Made by a program: the position numbers and the translations under genes. Below, one piece after another: positions 1 to 6,409 of a stretch of DNA of 12,656 nucleotides. The notes under the pieces were generated by a model that ran no database searches, had not been told where the DNA came from, and saw only the letters and a list, made by a program, of their open reading frames with translations. Every line of letters starts with the position of its first letter. The stretch's first letter is position 1. The stretch comes from Fragilaria radians (taxonomy: Eukaryota > Bacillariophyta > Fragilariophyceae > Fragilariales > Fragilariaceae): the NCBI GenBank assembly GCA_900642245.1, contig CAAAJI010000143.1, positions 48,453 to 61,108 of the forward strand. The letters run 5' to 3'.

Positions 1-556
1 AATTTTTTGCAGCCTTGTCAGAAGAGAATACTGGATAATTCGTTTCCATGATTGTCAAAAGTACCCATTTAGGACGATTGGAGTTCGAAAACCACCAATC
101 ATCTATCTTAGCCGAGTTGATGTGATGTACCACAAGTCTTTCGTCGTTGGCCATTTTTATGAAATTGGTTACGATGGTTGTATTCATGGAGGAGGACATG
201 ATGATTACATTCGATTGTGTGTTATCTCTTGACAAGATTCGATGTGCCAGCTCTCGCATGACATGACCATAGGGTAAAATCTCCTTAGTAGTTGGTGTCA
301 AAAATCGACTATCTCCAGATAGAGATTGATGTGTATGAATAAACTCTACTTCAGAAGACCTTAAGGAAAACTCACCAGTATCATAGATCTCTTTGGTATT
401 TAGGGAGGTCTCTGCTGATGGTAGGTCCAATGTAGTTGAAAAGGTTTGACGATATATCACGAATGGCACCAAAAGGAGAAGAAACGTAAGCACAGTTGGT
501 TTTCGCAATAGCAATAGTAATTTTGTAGGATGCTTCTTATCATATGCGTTCATCAT
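1..556 (-). CDS. Paralogue A of the DUF229/methyltransferase membrane protein, 5' end only
   Basis: An open frame runs from a double ATG (556-554, 553-551) to the left edge, 185 codons without a stop. The product begins with a short basic stretch, then a hydrophobic signal-anchor segment at about residues 21-35, and continues through the conserved stretches LTP..KEILPYGHVMREL, SNVIIMSSS and DWWFSNSNRPKWVLLTI. It aligns along its whole length with the first part of the gene at 6410-11230. Two indels separate the copies: a 15-residue gap just after the membrane segment and a 2-residue insertion (TT) before KEILPYG. Both keep the frame, so this copy was under coding constraint after duplication. 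An in-frame TGA about 14 codons upstream of the double ATG excludes a longer N-terminus. The sulfatase-like and methyltransferase domains would lie outside the window. Membership of the family is certain from the alignment; whether the rest is intact cannot be judged. Confidence 0.85.
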   Translation of the reverse strand, partial: MMNAYDKKHPTKLLLLLRKPTVLTFLLLLVPFVIYRQTFSTTLDLPSAETSLNTKEIYDTGEFSLRSSEVEFIHTHQSLSGDSRFLTPTTKEILPYGHVMRELAHRILSRDNTQSNVIIMSSSMNTTIVTNFIKMANDERLVVHHINSAKIDDWWFSNSNRPKWVLLTIMETNYPVFSSDKAAKN

Positions 557-664
557 GTGATCAACTATGCAATCAAAAAGGACAATTATTGTTGTGAAAC
601 ATCATCCAGACTAGTTTTGTGACAAACTGCACCCCGGGTTCCTATCCCTATCCTTCAAAGATAT
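557..664 (-). promoter_or_regulatory. Conserved 5' flank of paralogue A (leader/promoter)
   Basis: The 5' flank of copy A matches that of copy B (11231-11349) with small gaps. It ends in an identical 27-base block at 636-662, beginning gggttcctatccctatcctt, that recurs at 11323-11349. The block lies about 80-106 bases upstream of the copy A ATG. Similarity stops abruptly at about 664, so this is either the edge of the duplicated segment or the limit of a conserved promoter or leader. No recognised core promoter motif is visible. Confidence 0.55.
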
Positions 665-781
665 AACAACACAGCTTTTTCAACATTTTTCTTCATTTCT
701 TTATCGTGATTATCCTTTTCATATCACCATCCATTTGAGTGAGAATGATGCCAAACAAATATAACATTTGTGATTACCTAC

Positions 782-951
782 CGATGTCCACCAGATGATT
801 TCATAGGAGGAATACGATAGAGAAAGACTTCTGAAATTCGTAACAACGTTTGGACGTATGGAATATAATCCTCTTCTTTCTCATCTTCCTTATGGATTGA
901 CGGTGACGATGTAAGCGACGATACTGCTGCAGGTTGAGACATGATTTCCAT
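782..951 (-). pseudogene. Orphan first exon of a NECAP-type endocytic adaptor (PHear domain start)
   Basis: The minus strand opens at ATG 951 and codes 57 residues: an S/T- and acid-rich leader, then VQTLLRISEVFLYRIPPMKS and GGHR, then a stop at 780-778. The segment with the core VFLYRIPP and a following G-aromatic/His-R is the hallmark opening of the NECAP PHear domain (adaptin-ear-binding coat-associated protein, clathrin-mediated endocytosis). In that family the next residues are A-x-D-W. Here the reading stops at a well-formed splice donor, CG|GTAGGT, at 782/781, so this is an exon rather than a short protein. The 120 bases to its left, before the flank of paralogue A, contain no exon resembling the rest of the domain. 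The gene is therefore cut off after exon 1 and cannot make an adaptor. A second in-frame ATG is at 942. The family call rests on remembered family features; the truncation is seen directly. Confidence 0.65.
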
Positions 952-960
952 GGTAGGGAT

Positions 961-1005
961 TAAATTCCAGAATTGTAGATGGATGGACTAAATTCCACAA
1001 TTGTA
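961..1005. repeat. Short direct repeat upstream of the orphan exon
   Basis: The 17-mer taaattccagaattgta (961-977) recurs at 989-1005 with one change (g to c), a 28-base period. It lies just upstream of the NECAP-like exon on the minus strand and could be a promoter element or chance. The rest of 952-1235 holds no gene that I can support; it has a run of eight G at about 1039-1046 and A/T-rich sequence. Confidence 0.4.
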
Positions 1006-1235
1006 ATATGGAGTCTCGGAGATACTGTTGATGAGGAGGGGGGGGATAGAAATTACTTAGGATAGGGCTTACTCAGCTCCAAAAAAAAGTGGTGGATAGG
1101 CTGAAAGAGATAGTCATAAGTCTTTAAACGTCAAGGAATAAATAGTTACAAAACTAATTCAACCTGCATAATCAGGCTAATACTTCTAAGTAAGAGTGAA
1201 CGTTGTTTATTGCCCACACTGGATGAAACGTCCAT

Positions 1236-1768
1236 TGAATAGTAAAGAACTTCATTCCAAAGTGTGTTGGCATGGGATTCTCCAAAAGGAAAATCATTAC
1301 CCGAGCTCCTTAGTAATCTCAGGTTTGATCATTTACAAGGATTTGGAATTGCTAATTTTTGGTTCTACCAAGGTGATGTAAAACAAATATATTTCTCCAG
1401 CCTTTACAAGGAATGGGGGGAAACTGCTTTCCATAATAGTGGTGGGCCGAAGAGATCCCTTCCCAATTAAGGTGGTATTGACAAATCTTACCCTATCAGT
1501 TGGTCTTTTATACCATCCAACATATTTTCCTTTTTTAAAAATATAACAAAACTGTGACATTGGACATGCTCACAGTATGAATGTTGAATGATGTCACAAC
1601 AAGAATCGGAATTGCTTGAATCTCGATCATATTACCTGCCTGTCCAGCCGTTACGTTGAATGTTGTGACTAACTTTTGCCGAGGCCATGGGCTGGATGTA
1701 GGCACAAGAGTGGTGATTGGATTTTTTTCCCATTGTCGGTGCCAATGATGTTGGTAGACTCGATTGAA
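1236..1768 (-). pseudogene. Decayed fragment of a diatom-type extracellular beta domain (GNM...SFNIH...YVGW...FYITL...PFG)
   Basis: Three consecutive minus-strand frames read as one domain once frameshifts are allowed. Frame 1 (1768-1538) gives a P/T/S-rich linker, then VTTFNVTAGQAGNM and SFNIHT, and stops at TAA 1537-1535. Frame 2 picks up in the same T/A homopolymer (about 1531-1540), reading KKGKYVGWYKRP, GKGS, KAGEIYLFYITL, and stops at 1335-1333. Frame 3 (1328-1236) gives NLRLL, DFPFGES and LWNEVLYYS. The order 'GNMF-like / SFxIHT / YxKxGxYVG / aGexxxFYxTL / yPFG / WNGxxxY' is one I recall as a repeated domain in diatom predicted secreted proteins; I know no accepted family name. Two frame breaks and no start codon make it a pseudogene fragment. 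It may have been part of a longer gene whose upstream side was lost at about 1769, close to the copia element. Confidence 0.55.
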
Positions 1769-1983
1769 TCACAGGCATGATCGTAATCGATGAATTTGTA
1801 AAAGCCTTTCAAGTTCAATCAGGAGATCAATTGTATGTTGCTGTACGTTGTTCTTCTGTGACAGTATGTAAGGTAACATCAAATCATTGGGAACAAGGTT
1901 GCACCCTTTACACCCTTGAGTGCAATTGTCAAGGAAGAGATAGGACTCGAACAAAAAAGTTAAGGCAATCAATCATTTGAAAA
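1769..1983. other. Unassigned junction between domain fragment and copia gag
   Basis: This 215-base stretch separates the decayed domain (ending 1768) from the first gag codon (1984). It should contain the element's 5' leader and perhaps part of a 5' LTR, but I see no sequence matching the start of the putative 3' LTR at 5299 and no convincing primer binding site. A 67-codon plus-strand frame (1777-1980) has a Cys-rich, basic end but no recognisable domain, and an overlapping minus-strand frame of equal length argues that both are chance. Confidence 0.35.
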
Positions 1984-2640
1984 ATGAGTGATGCCATGTT
2001 TGATAGAGGGGGTAAGATACCCACCTTTGATGGAGAAACAAGGAACTTTTCCAACTGGTGGTAAAAGTTCACAGCCTATGCAAAGATGGCAAATGTTAAG
2101 GATATCCTTCAAGAGGATAGAGATCCAAACTTACCGGGAAAAGAGGTGAGTGAAATAGACATAGAAGATGAGAGTAACAAGTTGACACGTATTGCAATAA
2201 GGAAGAATGAATGGGCCACGGCAAATTTTTCAATTGCTTATGTGACAGAGAAAGTGATGAATATTCTTTACGCCTCCTGTACTGAAAATTGGCCGGATGG
2301 AGATGCATATTTGGTCATACCTGAATTAATGAAGAGATACCGACCAATAGATACAGTCTCCAAGATACAGATGCAACAACCGCTTTAAAAGATCAGAATG
2401 AAAAAGTATTGAACCGGACCGTAATTTTTGAAACCCTTACCTCCATTCAGAATCAATATTTAGGTCCAGATAAGACACTGCTGACAGAGTAACTCATTGC
2501 AATTATTCTGGATGTTACAACTGAAGAGTAGAGACCTATACTCTCTATAGAAAGAAGGATGAAGGGGGATTTGTTGTCGGTTGAAGATTTAGAAGATGCA
2601 ATGGTGCAGGAATACCGCCAGATTACCAGGAATCACTTTA
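1984..2640 (+). pseudogene. copia gag remnant
   Basis: The reading starts at ATG 1984 with a typical copia gag opening, GGKIPTFDGETRNFSNWW, where a TAA (2062-2064) replaces a codon of the conserved W-x-x-K/R-F block. The same frame then runs open from 2086 to a stop at 2386-2388 (A-Y-A-K-M...ATANFSIAYVTE). A change to another frame continues as DQNEKVLNRTVIFETL and QNQYLGPDKTLLTE, with further stops near 2489 and 2529. An open piece follows from 2559 into the zinc knuckle region. This matches a capsid-type gag protein that would form the particle; here it is broken by at least three stops and one frameshift. Confidence 0.75.
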
Positions 2641-2687
2641 AACCAAGTGGTACCAAAGGTGAGTTATTGTTGTTTGGGCAAGGGGTG

Positions 2688-2827
2688 GGTGACACCTACG
2701 GGAACCCAGGTCATAGAGCAAACAAATGTCCAAAAAGGAAGGGTGATGCAGGGAATCAAGGTTGACATTGTCATTTTCAAGAAAATGTAGTACCGGTGGG
2801 ATCAAGGGACATAAAAGCAGAGACTGC
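2688..2827 (+). pseudogene. Two damaged CCHC zinc knuckles of copia gag
   Basis: The first knuckle (2688-2729) reads with the spacing C-x2-C-x4-H-x4-C, but its first Cys is Gly (GGT) and its second is Tyr (TAC); His and the last Cys remain (GNPGHRANKCPKRK). The second knuckle (2786-2827), in another frame, keeps Cys 1, His and Cys 4 (GIKGHKSRDCW), but its second Cys is Gly. Each loss is one base away from a Cys codon. Both knuckles would have bound the element's RNA. Gag with two knuckles is a useful clue to the copia lineage. Confidence 0.65.
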
Positions 2828-2894
2828 TGGATGAGGGACAAAAACAAGGATAAACGTCCTTCAAATTGGAAACAAGTGCCCAGAAAAGGCTGCC

Positions 2895-3134
2895 GTGTCA
2901 GTGGACAAGGTTGCAACAAATAATCAAGGGGAGACACAGATAGAGTATGTCAGGGTCAATGATGATCTTGGAGTCTGTCTTCTGGACCCTGATATTTGGA
3001 TTGCAGATACTGGAGCAACTGTAAATTCTACTGCCAACCAACAATTAGCCGAGAGATGGAGCAAGGATAAGAAGATTGTCATGGGAAATGTCAATCATGA
3101 GTGTGCAACAAAATTGGAGATGTCAAAGGGATAG
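2895..3134 (+). pseudogene. copia aspartic protease remnant
   Basis: The segment DPDIWIADTGATVNST carries the retropepsin active site D-T-G-A at 3006-3017, preceded by the W-I-x-D usual in copia proteases. The frame stops at TAG 3132-3134 shortly after KLEMSKG, and the remaining protease residues continue in disrupted form from 3192 (SVTKVMKTGWTLSG, a typical copia run before the GAG-pre-integrase domain). The protease would have processed the Gag-Pol polyprotein. The active-site motif itself is preserved; the domain is not. Confidence 0.7.
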
Positions 3135-3191
3135 CCGTTGACATCAGTGTCAAATAAAATTGTCTGATGTACAAGTGGAAAGTGTAACCTG

Positions 3192-3971
3192 TTGAGTGTA
3201 ACCAAAGTAATGAAAACAGGGTGGACATTGAGTGGAAACAAAAACAAAATTGCACTTGAAAGAGATAATCATCAACTCACCTTTAATATTACGATTAACA
3301 CTTCTAAAGGCACACTATACGCCGTGAAAATCAAATCAGGAGACAAACTGACCACAGCAATCTTGGATCAATCCCAACAATCATCAAATGCAACAAAAAT
3401 GACCGCTCCAAAGCCCATAACCGTTTGGATCATTTATCTTGTAAAAAGACCGTGGAGACAGCACCACATTTGGGATCGCAACTTCATGGAACTTTTGAGA
3501 AATGTGAAGACTGTGCAATTGGTAAAGGTAGACAGAAAAATGTTAACAAGGCAAGCAATCACATTGTTGCAAGCAAACCTCAAGTTACACAGTTCTATGA
3601 CTCCCAAGATCTACAACAGAGGTAAGACGTGTATGCTAGTTGGTTATAGTACCGTACATTGAGGGGATACATACAGAATGTGGGACCCCGATTCGCAAGG
3701 CGTTCACTTAAGTAGAGATGTAATATGGACTGAAAGAATTTATTTTTTAGATCCTGAATGGTTTAATAATCCATTTCAGTTGAAATTTGGAAAAGTGCGA
3801 GAAATTGAAGCCAACAAAGTCAAGGAAACGGAAGAAATCAGTCCGGAAGACAATGAAGACAAATTGATTACACCCGTAGATGACAATGATGAAGAAAATA
3901 ATGACAATAACGTTGTGACTGAGAAAAATTACAAACAGGAAGAATTTACCAGAACAAGATCTGGAAGGTAA
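3192..3971 (+). pseudogene. copia integrase region with the catalytic core deleted
   Basis: From 3422, in a frame different from the preceding one, the GAG-pre-integrase domain reads RLDHLSCKKT...KCEDCAIGKGRQKNVNK with its C-x2-C pair at 3503-3514. Straight after it, within about 40 bases (3561-3600), the sequence jumps to the motif that normally lies after the integrase core: IYNRGKTCMLVGY, a TGA at 3660-3662, then GDTYRMWDP and SRDVIWTERIYF. The D,D-35-E catalytic core, expected to be several hundred bases long, is absent. An acid-rich linker (3800-3971) follows, as is usual before the reverse transcriptase. The stop falls inside the conserved VGY...H.GDTYRMW block. Confidence 0.72.
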
Positions 3972-4092
3972 TTTAAAGACCAGAAAGATTCTGTGAAAAT
4001 TTTGGAAATGTGTTCATCGATGTAAGTTTGATGAAGTTATATTAATTGGCGCTGGAATCGGGGAGGGTATCAAACATACTGCAAAATTACAT

Positions 4093-4600
4093 GTGTTAAA
4101 TTACAGAAATGCTATGAAAGGACCAGACAGAGAGCATTGGGAGAAGGCAATTGGAGAGGAGCATGAAAGTATAGTGGCAAACAAGGTTTGGGTGCCAGTG
4201 GAATACAACAATCTGCCACCGAAGGTCAAAATTCTAAGTAGCACTTGGGCTATTAATAAGAAGGCCAATGGGCAGTTTCGAGCCAGAATTACAGCTCAAG
4301 GTTTATTACAGGAAGATGGCATACACTATTTCAGCAATTTGACCGCAACTCCAGTAATTAATGAAACCACTATTTAAATTGTATTTGCACTTCTCACAAT
4401 GACAGATTTGATGGCGCATGTCATCAGCATAAAGGAGCATTCTTAAAGGGAAGATTCTTTGGTGGAGAAGAGATGTACTTAAAGGTTTCCGAAGGTTTCC
4501 AAAAATCTTATGATGAGGGAGTAGTTTTGAGATTAGAAAGGACAATCTATGGACTGAGTATGCTTTTTGGAAGGAATTGTTGATGGTGTTCAAGGCGATG
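4093..4600 (+). pseudogene. copia reverse transcriptase (RVT_2), N-terminal part only
   Basis: The frame from 4093 reads NYRNAMKGPDREHWEKAI, STWAINKKANGQFRARITAQ, QEDGIHYF and TPVINETTI, the classic RVT_2 opening, and stops at 4375-4377. A second frame (from 4428) continues with KGAFLKGRFFGGEEMYLKV, SEGFQ and RLERTIYGL. The first catalytic Asp, which precedes KGAFL in the family, falls at the frame break and is not readable. The YADD half of the polymerase is missing: after an AFWKELL remnant near 4560-4590 the similarity ends. Confidence 0.75.
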
Positions 4601-4689
4601 CTACTGGGAATGTTGTGTTTTTAAATGAAGGGTTGGTAGCAGCCAGGCGCAAGATGCAAGAGTGTGTTACAAGAATCTATATTCAGTCT

Positions 4690-4854
4690 AACTACTAATG
4701 GTAAGTGACAAGCGGTAGCAGTGGGATTCGAATGGGATTCAAACCCACAAAGGCACAGAAAAGATGATTTTCAGTAACCACTTACAGTAATTGCCGGTTA
4801 CTGCTAACGCCTGTCATGCTAACACTTATATACCACTGCCCATTTCTAGTAGTT
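4690..4854. mobile_element. Possible small fold-back/MITE-like insertion in the copia remnant
   Basis: This 165-base stretch replaces the second half of the reverse transcriptase. It is bounded by an 8-base inverted pair, aactacta (4690-4697) and tagtagtt (4847-4854), whose arms continue imperfectly (atggtaagtg against the complement of cactgcccat). Inside are a perfect 8-base inverted pair cagtaacc (4772-4779) / ggttactg (4796-4803) and, on the minus strand at about 4728-4746, a T-arm-like GTGGG-TTTGAAT-CCCAT similar to a pol III B box. No clear target-site duplication was found, so element status is tentative. Confidence 0.3.
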
Positions 4855-4931
4855 GTACGGTTGTACAAATGACTGATGATTTTTGGTTCTCTAGTGTGAT
4901 GGGTTGACTATATCCACTTCTTATATGTGTA

Positions 4932-5263
4932 ATGCTGTCGGTCACAGAAGCAGAGCTTGTTGCTGCAACAAACTGTGTGCAGGATATGATTTACGTGAAA
5001 TGTTTTTGAAATTCATTGGATTGACAGAGACGCTCCCGATTGATGATAATGGTGGATAACAAGGGTGCAAAAGATCTGATATTAATAGCCGGAGTGTTGA
5101 AGGGAGAACAATACATGTTGGAGATTGTTTTCATTTTTGATATGTTGAAAGATAAAGGGATAATAGAAGTTGAAGTGGATCCCATCCGGAGAGAATTGCG
5201 TGGTATTATCTGGACCAACAATTTTCCTACAATGTCTTATGTGAAGCATGCGGATACGTTGTG
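4932..5263 (+). pseudogene. copia RNase H remnant
   Basis: The run LSVTEAELVAATNCVQDMIY (4935 on) contains the conserved S-x-x-E-A-E-L block of copia RNase H with its Glu. After two short frame changes it continues as MVDNKGAKDLI (from 5046), carrying the catalytic D-N-K-G-A, then DMLKDKGIIEVE and a C-terminal stretch to about 5263. This activity would remove the RNA template during reverse transcription. It lies at the expected place, just before the polypurine tract. Confidence 0.72.
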
Positions 5264-5289
5264 TGAAGGATTATTCAATCAGATACTCT

Positions 5290-5330
5290 GGGGGAGGGTG
5301 TTGAGATGAAAATTGTGAAGTCGGAGTGAG
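5290..5330 (+). repeat. Polypurine tract and presumed start of the 3' LTR
   Basis: The tract ggggggagg-like purine run gggggaggg (5290-5298) is followed at once by TGTTGAGATGAAAATTG (from 5299). A purine run abutting TGTTGA is the usual 3' border of copia internal regions. The LTR should run to a CA somewhere to the right, but without a recognisable 5' partner its end cannot be placed; it could extend several hundred bases beyond 5299. Confidence 0.6.
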
Positions 5331-6000
5331 CTGAGTGGACACTACAGTACAGTAGTAGTCACAAGTCACAAGAAACACGGTCAGGAAAATTAGAAACCTA
5401 TGGAATTTAGAAAGTTAAGGAAAGGCAATGAGCAATGTTCTAGACATTAATTCTAAAGCTTACAATTTGATAACAAATATTAATATAGTTAATTGTAGAT
5501 AGCTGGAGCTTCCTAACAGCTCATACAGCTCCCTTCCCCCAACGCCTCCTGTGTTATTGAATCCCTCATTTGTGTCCCAAGGAAACCTATACCAAGGAGG
5601 GAATATCTACATGGGTAGACAGCCCCCTTTGTGTCAGTCAGTATTTACTTGACGATGCTCCTATCTGGATCGGACAGATTGGATTTCTTCTTATCGTAGT
5701 CGTTTTGATGATTCTAAATGTGCAGGAGTAGGTTGTATTTGATTAATTGCCTTTGAAAATCTGTATCATCCTTAGTTGTGCCGTTTTGTATTGTGCTGGT
5801 TGTCACAATCGAAAAACAAATATCATTCATATTAATTGAAGATCATTGCCTAGACAAATAAACGAGCATGCGTTATATTCTCAAACTAACCAATAGTGAA
5901 CCACGCTTTTTTGCTTATTCATTTATTTAGTAACATTTCCAAATTCAAAAGCCAAATTACAAGTGAAAATTTGTAAAGAAAGCATTCCATCATTATCGAA
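5331..6000. other. Noncoding stretch: LTR remnant and 3' side of gene B
   Basis: No open frame of note on either strand. The left part (to perhaps 5800) is probably 3' LTR sequence, with short motifs such as the repeated ccaagg flanking aaacctata near 5578-5599. From about 5800 the sequence is AT-rich intergenic DNA leading to the tandem repeat. No transfer RNA or other RNA gene was recognised. Confidence 0.4.
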
Positions 6001-6130
6001 AATTTGTGAAATTCACTGCTAACATAAATCAAAAAATCTCAAAGCGTACTATTACCTTTGATTGTAATTTGTGAATTTCACTGCTAACAAAATCAAAAAA
6101 ATCTCTAAGCGTACTATTAACTTTGATTGT
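6001..6130. repeat. Two-copy 65-bp tandem repeat
   Basis: Positions 6001-6065 and 6066-6130 are adjacent direct copies, each beginning aatttgtgaa and ending tttgattgt. They differ by a handful of substitutions and compensating single-base indels. The repeat lies about 280 bases past the stop codon of the large minus-strand gene. Its AT-rich, noncoding content suggests simple slippage duplication in the 3' intergenic region. Confidence 0.85.
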
Positions 6131-6409
6131 AGGAACAGTATGTGTTAACGAAAACATATCTTAGGAACATATTATCCAAATGTTGCTGACATAGAAAATG
6201 TCATGACTGCTCAAGATTCAAGACTGGAACCATCATGCTACCGTGCAGTGACATCTTTTAGCATTTGATTCTATGGAGAGACTTAGAATATAAACAAAAA
6301 TGAACACAAACTTGATAGAATCTGGTGTTACTATAATTTCCTTAAATCATTGCCATTTCTTCACAGGCAAAAAAGAGATTATCGCGTTAAACTCTTGCAG
6401 CCGTTTCAC

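Larger units (their letters stand above)
1984..5298 (+). mobile_element. Degenerate Ty1/copia LTR retrotransposon, internal region
   Basis: Domains occur in copia order on the plus strand: gag (1984-2388 and on), two zinc knuckles (2688-2729, 2786-2827), aspartic protease (DTGA, 3006-3017), GAG-pre-integrase (3422-3560), the conserved segment that follows the integrase core (VGY...GDTYRMWDP...SRDVIW), reverse transcriptase start (4093-4590) and RNase H (4932-5260). Integrase before reverse transcriptase separates copia from gypsy elements. The frame changes many times, there are numerous stops, the whole integrase catalytic core is missing and the second half of the reverse transcriptase is lost. 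The element is dead. The 3' border is a purine tract followed by TG at 5299. I could not identify a matching 5' LTR, so its left end is approximate. Confidence 0.88.

Noticed and set aside
665..781. Chimeric splice from the NECAP-like exon into paralogue A, making a fusion protein
   Set aside because: The one plausible acceptor (TGCAG upstream of the ATG) leads to an in-frame stop in the phase set by the exon, and copy A has a TGA before its ATG.
1196..1470. Plus-strand frames at 1196-1381 and 1264-1470
   Set aside because: They overlap the minus-strand domain relic, which has ordered motifs; the plus-strand frames show none.
1769..1980. Opposite 67-codon frames on both strands as a real small gene
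   Set aside because: They mirror each other, have no domain, and lie where a retrotransposon leader is expected.
4728..4746. A tRNA gene on the minus strand
   Set aside because: Only a T-arm-like loop is present; no anticodon arm, D arm or acceptor pairing could be built around it.
6001..6130. CRISPR-like array
   Set aside because: Only two directly adjacent 65-bp units without spacers, in eukaryotic-type DNA.
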